Assembly: GCA_017517385.1 (NCBI GenBank)
Contig: JAFWZG010000034.1
Coordinates: forward strand, 1-46,549
From: Akkermansia sp.
Lineage (GTDB): Bacteria > Verrucomicrobiota > Verrucomicrobiia > Verrucomicrobiales > Akkermansiaceae
DNA length: 46,549 nucleotides
Reading direction: 5' to 3'
Of the stretch, positions 32,860-41,320 are shown piece after piece (position 1 is the stretch's first letter; every line of letters begins with the position of its first letter). The notes beneath the pieces were generated by a model. The model did no database searches. It was not told where the DNA came from and was given only the letters and a program-made list of their open reading frames with translations. A program made the translations under genes and the position numbers.

Positions 32860-34386
32860 ATGAATAAGAAACAACTCTTCTCAGTGCTCCCCGGAGCTGT
32901 GGTGACAGGCAAGCTGCGCAAGCCGCTCACCCTGCTCACAGATGACAGCCGCCGCGTTGTACCGGGCTGCTGCTTTGTGGCCGTGAAGGGCACAAAGTTT
33001 GACGGTCACAGCGCTATAGACGCAGCCATTCAGGCCGGAGCTGTGGCTATTGTAGCGGAAACGCCCTGCCCTACCGCAGCGGAACAAGCCGGTATCTGCT
33101 GGGTTCAGGTAGAAAACAGCCATCTGGCGGATGGACTTCTCATGAGTGCATGGAATGATTTACCCTCCCAGCAGCTTGTGCTGCTCGGTGTCACCGGCAC
33201 AAACGGCAAAACCACCATCAGCTACCTCGCCAACGCCATCTTCCGCGCCACTTGGCAGAAGGCCGGCCTCATCGGCACCATCCTGTATGATGACGGCGCC
33301 CGCCGCGAGCCGTCCCATAATACCACCCCCGGTTGCGCTGAGCTCCAAAGCAAGCTGGCAGATATGGTACAGAACGGCTGCCGCGCCTGCGCCATGGAGG
33401 TATCCTCCCACGCCCTGCACCAGTACCGCACCGCCGGTTGTGAATTCCGCGTGGGCATCTTCACGAATCTCACTCAGGACCACCTGGATTATCACGGCTC
33501 CATGGAGGAGTACTACCAGTGCAAGAAAAAACTCTTCACGGATATGGCAGCCTTCGGTGCCCCCAAGGCTACAGCCGTCATTAATGTGGATGATGAATAC
33601 GGCCGCCGCTTAGCAGAAGAACTGCGCCCCATCATGCGCGTGCGCACCTTCGGCACCACAGCTGAGGCAGACTTCCGTGCCGAGCCCCGCATCATCTCCC
33701 TGAAGGGCAGTCAGTATGAGCTGCACTATCAGAAGAAGACCTACCTTGTACGCACTCCCCTCATCGGTGAGTTCAACCTCAGCAACAGCTTGGCCGCCCT
33801 CGCCGGCGCCGTGGCTGCAGGCATCAACATCCGTGATGCTATCTCCTGCTTGGCTCAGTCTCCGCAGGTTCCGGGCCGCATGGAGCTAGTGAGCAGCGTG
33901 AACAATGTGCAGTGCTTTGTGGATTACGCCCACACGCCTGACGCCGTGGAAAACGTATGCCGCACCATGAAGCAGCTCTGCCGCCAAGGCCGCGTCTTCA
34001 CCGTGTTCGGCTGCGGTGGCGATCGCGACACGACCAAGCGCCCCCTCATGGGTGAGGCCGCTGCTCGTTACAGTGATGTATGCATCGTCACCAGTGACAA
34101 TCCCCGCTCTGAAGATCCGGAAAAGATTATAGATGACATCATGCCCGGCATTCCCAAGGAAAAGCAGCACCGCATCACGGACCGCGAGGAAGCCATCCGT
34201 GCTGCGCTGGAAAATGCCCGCCCGGGTGACTGCGTACTCATCGCCGGTAAGGGCCATGAGAACTATCAGGAATTCGCCACGGAAACCATCACCTTCTCGG
34301 ATTCCGCCGTCGTTGCCAAATACTACGAAGAAAAGAATCCTGAAGGACGCAGCGTTCCCTCTCGCAAGCCCGAAGGTAAAAAATAA
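32860..34386 (+). CDS. murE: UDP-MurNAc-tripeptide synthetase, meso-diaminopimelate-adding
   Basis: Adds the third peptide residue to UDP-MurNAc-L-Ala-D-Glu in the cytoplasm. The ATP loop GVTGTNGKTTIS is near residue 110. HNTTPG, EVSSHAL and FTNLTQDHLDYHG mark the central Mur ligase domain. The C-terminal domain has the substrate-selecting motif DNPRSEDP near residue 410. DNPR is the signature for meso-diaminopimelate; lysine enzymes differ there. The 508-residue length is normal. Confidence 0.95.
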   Translation: MNKKQLFSVLPGAVVTGKLRKPLTLLTDDSRRVVPGCCFVAVKGTKFDGHSAIDAAIQAGAVAIVAETPCPTAAEQAGICWVQVENSHLADGLLMSAWNDLPSQQLVLLGVTGTNGKTTISYLANAIFRATWQKAGLIGTILYDDGARREPSHNTTPGCAELQSKLADMVQNGCRACAMEVSSHALHQYRTAGCEFRVGIFTNLTQDHLDYHGSMEEYYQCKKKLFTDMAAFGAPKATAVINVDDEYGRRLAEELRPIMRVRTFGTTAEADFRAEPRIISLKGSQYELHYQKKTYLVRTPLIGEFNLSNSLAALAGAVAAGINIRDAISCLAQSPQVPGRMELVSSVNNVQCFVDYAHTPDAVENVCRTMKQLCRQGRVFTVFGCGGDRDTTKRPLMGEAAARYSDVCIVTSDNPRSEDPEKIIDDIMPGIPKEKQHRITDREEAIRAALENARPGDCVLIAGKGHENYQEFATETITFSDSAVVAKYYEEKNPEGRSVPSRKPEGKK

Positions 34387-34403
34387 AGCCTCTCACCGCC
34401 ACC

Positions 34404-35792
34404 ATGCAAAGCATTGCCATCAGTGACCTCATCTCCGCCACCGCCGGCCAGGCCGTGGCGCAGGGCAGCCGTGCCATCACCGCAGGCCTCACCACCGACA
34501 GCCGCGCCGTGACACCGGGCTGCATCTTTCTCGCCCTCAGCGGTGAGCGCTTCGATGGCAACAACTTCGCTGCTGCCGCCTCGGCGGATGCAGCGGCTGT
34601 CATCGTCAGCCGCCTTTCCGGCACATATGACCCAGCCTGCACAGTGATACTTGTACCGGATACCCTGCAGGCGCTGCAGGAACTAGCGCTGTGGTGGCGA
34701 GGCCGACTGGCACCGCTGCACGTAGTGGGGCTCACCGGCTCCAGCGGCAAGACCAGCACGAAGGACATGTGCCTTTCCGTGCTCTCACAGCGCTTCCAAG
34801 CCATTGCCACTAAGGGTAATCTAAACAACCACATCGGCACACCCCTGAGCATTCTCAGTGCAGAGAAAGGCACCGAGGCCGCCATCTGGGAAATGGGTAT
34901 GAACCATGCGGGCGAGCTTGCGCCGCTCTGCCGCATGACTCAGCCGCAAATTGGTATCATCACCACCATCGGCTCTGCTCACATGGAATTCCTTGGCTCC
35001 CGCGAGGCCATCGCTGAGGAAAAATGCACCGTCGCCCGCGCTCTGCCTGAGGATGGTTACATGATTTACCCGGCTACGGATGATTTTGCAGCCACTATCG
35101 CCGCCAGCACGAAGGCCACGCCCCTGCCCACAGGCGGGTGCGACAGCCTCGTACGTGCACTTAATGTGCGCTCAACCGCCACAGGCAGCAGCTATGACCT
35201 GCACATCGAAGGTGTGGGCGAGATACGCGTCAACCTGCCCGTGCCCGGAGCCCACATGGTAAGCAACAGCCTGCTGGCTGCAGCCGCCGGCTGGAAACTC
35301 GGCTGCACTCTGCAGCAGATAGCGGACGGCCTCTCAGCAGCCGCCCTCACAAAGGGCCGCTTGGGATGCAAAGAAGTGGATGGCTTCACCGTGGTGGACG
35401 ACACCTATAATGCCAACCCGGAAAGCATGAAAGCCGCCCTTCACACAGTAGCCTCCCTGCGCGGCCCCAAGCGCTGCTTCGCCGTGCTCGGCAAAATGGG
35501 CGAGCTGGGCGAAGGCGGTATAGCCGCTCACGCCGAGGTGGGCATGTGCGCCGCCGGGCTGGGATACACAGCAGTCGTTGTTGTAGGCCCGGAATGCGCA
35601 GAGACACTTGCACTTTGTGAAGCTGCCGCTGAAAGCATCCCGGCCATGCTCGTCAGCACGCCGGATGAAGCCGCCACCGCCTTGCGCCGCATGATAGAGC
35701 CGGGAGACGCCATACTCTTCAAAGGCTCACGCTCCGCCGGCATGGAGCGCACCATGTACGAACTTTTCCCCACTCTCAACCCCACCAAATAA
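34404..35792 (+). CDS. murF: UDP-MurNAc-tripeptide D-alanyl-D-alanine ligase
   Basis: Adds the D-Ala-D-Ala dipeptide to complete the pentapeptide. The N-terminal domain has TTDSRAVTPGCIFLALSGERFDG, shared with MurE. The ATP loop is GLTGSSGKTSTKDM (about 112). NLNNHIGTPLSIL and EMGMNHAGELAPL are diagnostic for MurF. DDTYNANPESMKAAL marks the C-terminal domain. It is 462 residues long, 17 bp after murE and 3 bp before mraY, so translation is probably coupled. Confidence 0.95.
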   Translation: MQSIAISDLISATAGQAVAQGSRAITAGLTTDSRAVTPGCIFLALSGERFDGNNFAAAASADAAAVIVSRLSGTYDPACTVILVPDTLQALQELALWWRGRLAPLHVVGLTGSSGKTSTKDMCLSVLSQRFQAIATKGNLNNHIGTPLSILSAEKGTEAAIWEMGMNHAGELAPLCRMTQPQIGIITTIGSAHMEFLGSREAIAEEKCTVARALPEDGYMIYPATDDFAATIAASTKATPLPTGGCDSLVRALNVRSTATGSSYDLHIEGVGEIRVNLPVPGAHMVSNSLLAAAAGWKLGCTLQQIADGLSAAALTKGRLGCKEVDGFTVVDDTYNANPESMKAALHTVASLRGPKRCFAVLGKMGELGEGGIAAHAEVGMCAAGLGYTAVVVVGPECAETLALCEAAAESIPAMLVSTPDEAATALRRMIEPGDAILFKGSRSAGMERTMYELFPTLNPTK

Positions 35793-35795
35793 GTT

Positions 35796-36806
35796 ATGCT
35801 CGAACTCTTTGACACTAACCCGATTATCTTGGCCATTCTGGCACTGGTAATTCCCTTTGTCGGCTCCCTCATTATCGGCCCGAAGCTTATCGCCATCCTT
35901 CGCGCCATGAAGGCAGGCCAGCCCATCCGCACCAGCTGCAGGGGCGTGTTAGCACCTGAGCACAGCAGCAAGGTAGGCACTCCCACCATGGGTGGCCTCA
36001 TGCTCATCGGCCTCGTGCTGCTCACCAGCCTTCTCGTGTGTGACCTGACGGATCCGCGCGTGCAGAGCTGCCTGATAGTCACCTCTATTACAGCCTTCCT
36101 TGGTTTCTTGGATGATTACGCCAAAATCACCAAGAAGAGCACGGATGGTGTGAGCGGCTGGTTCAAGATTGCGCTGCAATTCGTAGCAGCTGTCGGTTGC
36201 AGCTTCTACCTGTACTTTGCCTGCCCGCAGGTATGTAACATTCTTGTTCCCTTCTACGGCCCGCTGAACATCGGCTGGCTCTTCATTCCCCTTGCCATCC
36301 TCGTCATCATCGGCACTTCCAACGCCGTAAACCTGACGGACGGCCTCGATGGCCTGGCAAGCGGCTGTATGATTATCGCCGCCATCACCTTCGCACACAT
36401 TGCCGGTGACCTCAGCTTGTTCGCGCTGACTATTGTCTCCGCCTGTGCCGGCTTCCTGTGGTTCAACTGCAATCCGGCCCGTGTCTTCATGGGTGATACC
36501 GGTTCCCTTTCCCTCGGCGGCGCGCTGGGCACCATCGCAGTGTGTACCTGCAGTGAGCTGCTGTTGGTTATCATCGGCGGTGTGTTCGTAGCGGAAGCAC
36601 TTTCCGTGATGATTCAGGTAGCATGGTTTAAGTACACTCGCCGCAAATACGGCGAGGGCCGCCGCTTCTTCCGCATGGCACCCATTCACCACCATTTTGA
36701 GAAAGCCGGCCTGAGCGAAACACAGGTATGCATCCGCTTCTGGATTGTGGCAGGCATTCTGGCATTCGTCGGTTTGGGGCTATTTTTCTCTTGCCTGTAT
36801 CACTAA
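35796..36806 (+). CDS. mraY: Phospho-MurNAc-pentapeptide transferase
   Basis: Transfers phospho-MurNAc-pentapeptide to undecaprenyl phosphate, forming lipid I at the inner membrane. About ten hydrophobic segments are visible. The magnesium/active-site motifs are LDDYAKI, NLTDGLDGLASG and the HHHFEKAG loop near residue 290. PTMGGLM, at the end of the first cytoplasmic loop, is also conserved. The 336-residue length is slightly shorter than in E. coli (360). Confidence 0.95.
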   Translation: MLELFDTNPIILAILALVIPFVGSLIIGPKLIAILRAMKAGQPIRTSCRGVLAPEHSSKVGTPTMGGLMLIGLVLLTSLLVCDLTDPRVQSCLIVTSITAFLGFLDDYAKITKKSTDGVSGWFKIALQFVAAVGCSFYLYFACPQVCNILVPFYGPLNIGWLFIPLAILVIIGTSNAVNLTDGLDGLASGCMIIAAITFAHIAGDLSLFALTIVSACAGFLWFNCNPARVFMGDTGSLSLGGALGTIAVCTCSELLLVIIGGVFVAEALSVMIQVAWFKYTRRKYGEGRRFFRMAPIHHHFEKAGLSETQVCIRFWIVAGILAFVGLGLFFSCLYH

Positions 36807-36830
36807 AATATAGTAGAATCCCCACCCCCC

Positions 36831-38147
36831 ATGGCCATGAATCTCTCCGGTAAAAAAGTAGCAGTTCTCGGTTGCGGCCGCAGTGGCGTAGCCGCCGCTC
36901 GTCTGGCACTTGCCAAAGGTGCCGGTGAAGTGTGCATATTCGACAGCAACCCGAAAGCCACCTGCGCTGATGCCGCCATCCGCTTCGTAGCAGGCGCCGG
37001 CGAACAGGAAGCGCAAGCCTTTGCAGCTGAAATCGTGGTACTCTCTCCGGGTATTGAGGCTGATATTCCGTGGACATTGGCCTTCACCTGCGCCGGTGCA
37101 CCCATTATCGGTGAAATTGAACTGGGCTATCATTTCTACACAGGCCGCATCATCGCCATCACCGGCACCAACGGCAAGACCACCACCACAGCCCTGCTCG
37201 AACACGTACTGCTGCAGGCCGGCCGCACAGCTAAAGCATGCGGTAACTATGGCTATCCCCTCTGCGAGCTGGCTCTGCTCCCCGAGCAACCTGAATTCGC
37301 CGTGCTGGAGGTATCATCCTTCCAAATGGAGACCATCATTGATTTCCGCCCGGAGGTAGCCATTTGGCTGAACTTCGCCCCGGATCACATGGACCGCTAC
37401 ACGAAGGTGGAGGACTACTTCAACGCTAAACTGCGCGTCTTTGAAAACATGAGCGAGGAGCAACTCGCCATCGTACGCGTGGGTGAAAAACTCCCCGGCA
37501 TAAAACCCCGCGTGGCAGAGTTCTCCTCCGTGGCGGACTCCGGCCAGCTCTGCTACAAAGACGGCTACATCATGGAGGGCCCCGCTCAGCGCACCAAGCT
37601 TCGCGGCACCGCGCTGGAGCAAGCTCATAATGCCGAGAACGCCATGGCCGCCACTCTGGCATGCCGTGCCGTAGGCCTGAGTGATGAGCAGATTTCCGCC
37701 GGCCTGTGCAGTTTCTGCCCGCCCGGCCACCGCTGTGAAACCGTAGCGGAGATGGACGGCATTCTCTGGCTGAACGACTCCAAGAGCACGAACCTGCATT
37801 CCACGGAAGCCGCTGTTCGCTCCCAGACCCGCCCCATCATCCTGCTGGCCGGCGGTAAGGACAAAGGCTTGGATTACACCGCCATCAACCCCATGCTGGC
37901 TGAGAAGGCTCGCTGTTGCATCGTCTTCGGCCAGATAGCGTCCCAGCTGATGAACACCTTCTCCCCCGTGTGCCGTACCATTCAGGTTGAAACCGTGCAG
38001 GAAGCCGTGGTGGCAGCCGCACAGGAAGCCAAGCAGGGTGACGTGGTGCTCTTCTCCCCCGGCACATCTTCCTTCGACCAGTTTACCGGCTATGTGCAGC
38101 GTGGCGAATGCTTCCGCGCTGCCGTGCATAAAACTCTTAATCTCTAA
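36831..38147 (+). CDS. murD: UDP-MurNAc-L-alanine--D-glutamate ligase
   Basis: Adds D-Glu to UDP-MurNAc-L-Ala. The N-terminal Rossmann part begins KKVAVLGCGRSGVAAARLAL. The ATP loop ITGTNGKTTTTALLEHV is near residue 113, followed by EVSSFQMETI and NFAPDHMDRY. The C-terminal domain has NDSKSTNLHSTEAAV and LLAGGKDKGLDY. It is 438 residues long. A second ATG lies two codons inside. It occupies the usual position after mraY. Confidence 0.95.
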   Translation: MAMNLSGKKVAVLGCGRSGVAAARLALAKGAGEVCIFDSNPKATCADAAIRFVAGAGEQEAQAFAAEIVVLSPGIEADIPWTLAFTCAGAPIIGEIELGYHFYTGRIIAITGTNGKTTTTALLEHVLLQAGRTAKACGNYGYPLCELALLPEQPEFAVLEVSSFQMETIIDFRPEVAIWLNFAPDHMDRYTKVEDYFNAKLRVFENMSEEQLAIVRVGEKLPGIKPRVAEFSSVADSGQLCYKDGYIMEGPAQRTKLRGTALEQAHNAENAMAATLACRAVGLSDEQISAGLCSFCPPGHRCETVAEMDGILWLNDSKSTNLHSTEAAVRSQTRPIILLAGGKDKGLDYTAINPMLAEKARCCIVFGQIASQLMNTFSPVCRTIQVETVQEAVVAAAQEAKQGDVVLFSPGTSSFDQFTGYVQRGECFRAAVHKTLNL

Positions 38148-38176
38148 TCCCACTTCTTATTATCCCCTGTCCCCAT

Positions 38177-39061
38177 ATGAAGCGTCAAAATCAATCTTCC
38201 TTCCGTAATTCCGACCTAGCGCGGGCGAAAACCCATAAACATGTTTTCCGCGCTTTAATCAATAACAAACTCAAGCGCCACCGCAGCGATACCGGACTCG
38301 TGGAGGATCGCACCAACAGCGTCACAGTAGTTCGCCTCATCATCGGCCTACTGCTCATCCACCTCATCGTCATCGGTGGCGTCATTCTGCGCGGCAAGAT
38401 TAAATCCGGCGAGGCAGCCCCCATCGCCGCCAGTACGATTACCCCGCCCCCTGCCCCGCCTGCGCCGGTGCAGCAGCAGGTGAATAACGATGTACTGCCT
38501 CAGCCCGTGGAAGGGCCCGTGGCTAATCCCGTACGCCAGCCTCAGCCAGCGGCTCCCAGCCACATCACCCAGGCTCCCGTTGAATCCGCTCCCGTAGTCG
38601 CCGCTACCGAGCCGGAGATTGTTGCCCCCGTTGTAGCAGCCGAGCCTGCCCCCGTGGCTGATCCGGCCCCAGCTGCTGCCCCCACCCCGGCAACAACTAT
38701 CGTGAAACACCACGTTACCTCCGGCGACACCCTTTACGGCATCTCTCAGAAGTACAATGTCAGCGTAGCTGCTATCCGCTCCGCTAACCCTCAGCTTCGC
38801 GGTAACAACATCATCAGTGGCACATACCTGAACATCCCCGTAGCGGCGGATTCTGCCGAAGGGCGCCAAGTAGCTGTGCAGCAAGCCACGGAGACGGCTA
38901 ACGAGGAGGCTAAGTACCACACCATACGCCGCGGTGAAAATCTGGGCGCCATCGCCCGCCGCCACAGAATCTCCCTGAACAAGCTTCTGCAACTTAACAA
39001 CATCCCGGCTTCCCGCGCCGGCAACATCCGCGCGGGCGATCGTATTCGCATCGCCGAATAA
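38177..39061 (+). CDS. Membrane-anchored protein with two LysM domains
   Basis: A basic cytoplasmic N-terminus of about 50 residues is followed by one transmembrane helix (LIIGLLLIHLIVIGGVIL), a Pro/Ala/Val-rich spacer (about 80-175) and two LysM peptidoglycan-binding domains: HVTSGDTLYGISQKYNVSV (about 177-222) and HTIRRGENLGAIARRHRISL (about 245-293). No catalytic domain is attached. The position between murD and ftsW suggests a scaffold linking the division machinery to the wall; that is inferred from context. It is not a standard dcw gene. Confidence 0.88.
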   Translation: MKRQNQSSFRNSDLARAKTHKHVFRALINNKLKRHRSDTGLVEDRTNSVTVVRLIIGLLLIHLIVIGGVILRGKIKSGEAAPIAASTITPPPAPPAPVQQQVNNDVLPQPVEGPVANPVRQPQPAAPSHITQAPVESAPVVAATEPEIVAPVVAAEPAPVADPAPAAAPTPATTIVKHHVTSGDTLYGISQKYNVSVAAIRSANPQLRGNNIISGTYLNIPVAADSAEGRQVAVQQATETANEEAKYHTIRRGENLGAIARRHRISLNKLLQLNNIPASRAGNIRAGDRIRIAE

Positions 39062-39082
39062 TCACTTTTCCAGCATCGGCCC

Positions 39083-40222
39083 ATGTCTACGCGTCTCAGC
39101 ATCATCTGTATCTGGTTTTGCTTCATCACCCTGCTCATTCTGGGCATCATGATGGTGGCAAGCACTGGGTTGTGCGCTCACGTGGGGGCTGATGAGGACC
39201 CTGAAACCTTCGTGATTAAGCAGTGTAGCTTCGCGGCTCTGGGGCTGGTCGCAGCACTAGTTATCAGCACGATTGACTACCATATTCTGCGCAACTGGGT
39301 GCGCACTTTCTGGTGGGTTCTGACTATACTGCTCATCTTCTGCTTCCTGCCCTTTGTGGGCATGAACATCAATGGTGAAAACCGCTGGGTAAACCTTGGC
39401 ATCATCACCTTCCAGCCCAGTGAGCTGGCCAAGAGCGTACTGATGATATGCCTTGCCCACTGGTACACCACTCACCGAGAGATGGCCGGCACCTTCTGGA
39501 AGGGCTTCGTGATGCCCGGCGCAATCTTCGGCATCCCTCTGCTGCTCATTCTCGTGGAAAAGGACATGGGAACGGCTGCAGCCCTGGGCATGTCCGGGTT
39601 CTGCGTCATGTATGTAGCAGGTGTCCGCGGATGGGTACTGGCTCTGGTAGTGGCTCTCGGCTTCCTTGTGCTTTTTGACCAAGCCACCGGAAGCCCGAAC
39701 CGCTTGGAACGTATATACGCTTGGTTTGACCCGGAGCGCTACAAGCATGAGGCCGGCTGCCAGCAGTGGATATCCATGCTGGCTTTTGCCCGAGGGGGTG
39801 CATTCGGCGTGGGGCTGGGAGACGGCATCGAGAAATTCGGCAACCTTCCCTTTGCGCACACGGACTTCATCTTTGCGGAAATCGGTGAAGAATGGGGGCT
39901 TGTAGGCACCGCAGGTGTGCTGTTACTCTTCACGATGCTGACGCTCTCAGGCATTGTTCTGGCGCTGCAGACGAATGACACCTTCGGGCGTTTGCTTGCC
40001 GTGGGGCTAGTATGCACCATCTTCTGGCCTGCAGCTCTGAACATGATGGTGGTTACCTCACTTTTGCCAAACTCCGGCCTGCCACTTCCCTTCATCAGTT
40101 ACGGCGGCACTAACCTCGTTTTCACCATTGCAGCCATAGGACTTCTAACTAGCATCCAACGCCATACACCAAACAAGAAGGAGACCTACTGGCCCGCTCG
40201 CAGACTCCAAGACAAATCATAA
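39083..40222 (+). CDS. ftsW: FtsW, SEDS-family peptidoglycan polymerase
   Basis: Septal glycan polymerase partnered with FtsI. About ten membrane segments. SEDS motifs include GENRWVNLGIITFQPSELAK near residue 100-120 and FAHTDFIFAEIGEEWGL near 255. GLPLPFISYGGTNL lies near 335. Context (ftsI, murG) separates it from RodA. The 379-residue length is typical. Confidence 0.93.
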   Translation: MSTRLSIICIWFCFITLLILGIMMVASTGLCAHVGADEDPETFVIKQCSFAALGLVAALVISTIDYHILRNWVRTFWWVLTILLIFCFLPFVGMNINGENRWVNLGIITFQPSELAKSVLMICLAHWYTTHREMAGTFWKGFVMPGAIFGIPLLLILVEKDMGTAAALGMSGFCVMYVAGVRGWVLALVVALGFLVLFDQATGSPNRLERIYAWFDPERYKHEAGCQQWISMLAFARGGAFGVGLGDGIEKFGNLPFAHTDFIFAEIGEEWGLVGTAGVLLLFTMLTLSGIVLALQTNDTFGRLLAVGLVCTIFWPAALNMMVVTSLLPNSGLPLPFISYGGTNLVFTIAAIGLLTSIQRHTPNKKETYWPARRLQDKS

Positions 40223-40226
40223 AATC

Positions 40227-41312
40227 ATGAGCACACCACTTCACGTCATCATCGCCTGCGGCGGTACAGGCGGCCACCTTTTCCCGGGCATTGCCGTTGC
40301 ACAGCAGTTGCGCAGTATGGGCCATCATCCTGTGCTGCTCATCTCTCAGAAAGAAGTGGATGCCGAAGCCTCACGCAAATATGGCGACCTCGAGTTTCAC
40401 ACGGTGCAGGCCATTGCAAAGCCGCCCACACTCTCCCTGCGCATGCCCGGTTTCCTCTGGAAAATGCTGCGCACCTATCTAACCTGCCGCGGCATCATCC
40501 GCCGAGAGAAAGCAGATATCGTCATTGGCATGGGTGGTTTTACCTCCCTGCCACCGGTTCTCGCCGGGCACAAACTCGGGCTGCGCACCTATGTGCATGA
40601 CAGCAACGCCATGCCCGGCAAGTCCAACCGCCTGACAGCCCGTTGGTGCACCGCCGTGCTGCTGGGGCTGAAGGAAGCAGCCGCACATTTCAGTGGCCGG
40701 CAGTGCATCGTTACCGGCACCCCGGTGCGCGAAGAGCTCCGCCACCTGCCCACCACTGAGGAAGCCCGAGAACGCCTCGGCCTGCCCAAGAACAAAACCG
40801 TCATCCTTGTCACCGGTGGCTCACAAGGAGCAAAGAACCTCAACAGCCTGCTGATAGAAGCCGCTAAGGCGGATTCAGACGTGCATTACTTCGTTATCGC
40901 CGGCAGGCAGGATTACGAGCGAGTAAACGGCTTGGCTGCCGGGGCTAAGAACATAACCGTAACCGGCTTCTGCTCAGACATGCCGGCGGCCTACGCTGCA
41001 GCAGATGGCGTCATCACCCGCTCAGGCGCCTCCACGCTCACAGAGCTGTCCTTCTTGGGCAAGGCTAGTCTGCTCATCCCCTTCCCCTTCGCGGCTGACG
41101 ATCATCAAACCTGTAATGCCCGCGTGTTCGCGGATACCGGTGCTGCAATCATGTGCGCACAGTCTGAACTCACCTCGGAGCTTGTTCATGACTTCGTTCA
41201 TAACACCATTATGAATCCCACCGCTCGTGCCGCTATGGAACAGGCCATGCTCGCACAGGCCTGCCCGGATGCTGCAGAGCGAATCTCCAAGGCTATCTCA
41301 GCTACTCTCTGA
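40227..41312 (+). CDS. murG: UDP-GlcNAc:lipid I N-acetylglucosaminyltransferase
   Basis: Converts lipid I to lipid II on the cytoplasmic face of the inner membrane. The GT-B fold shows GGTGGHLFPGIAVAQQL at the start, IGMGGFTSLPPVLAG, GGSQGAKNLNSLL, and the UDP-GlcNAc site RSGASTLTEL followed by PFPFAADDHQTCNA. It is 361 residues long and starts 4 bp after ftsW. The next gene is an ankyrin protein, where murC, ddl and ftsQ usually follow. Confidence 0.95.
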   Translation: MSTPLHVIIACGGTGGHLFPGIAVAQQLRSMGHHPVLLISQKEVDAEASRKYGDLEFHTVQAIAKPPTLSLRMPGFLWKMLRTYLTCRGIIRREKADIVIGMGGFTSLPPVLAGHKLGLRTYVHDSNAMPGKSNRLTARWCTAVLLGLKEAAAHFSGRQCIVTGTPVREELRHLPTTEEARERLGLPKNKTVILVTGGSQGAKNLNSLLIEAAKADSDVHYFVIAGRQDYERVNGLAAGAKNITVTGFCSDMPAAYAAADGVITRSGASTLTELSFLGKASLLIPFPFAADDHQTCNARVFADTGAAIMCAQSELTSELVHDFVHNTIMNPTARAAMEQAMLAQACPDAAERISKAISATL

Positions 41313-41320
41313 TACCGGAA

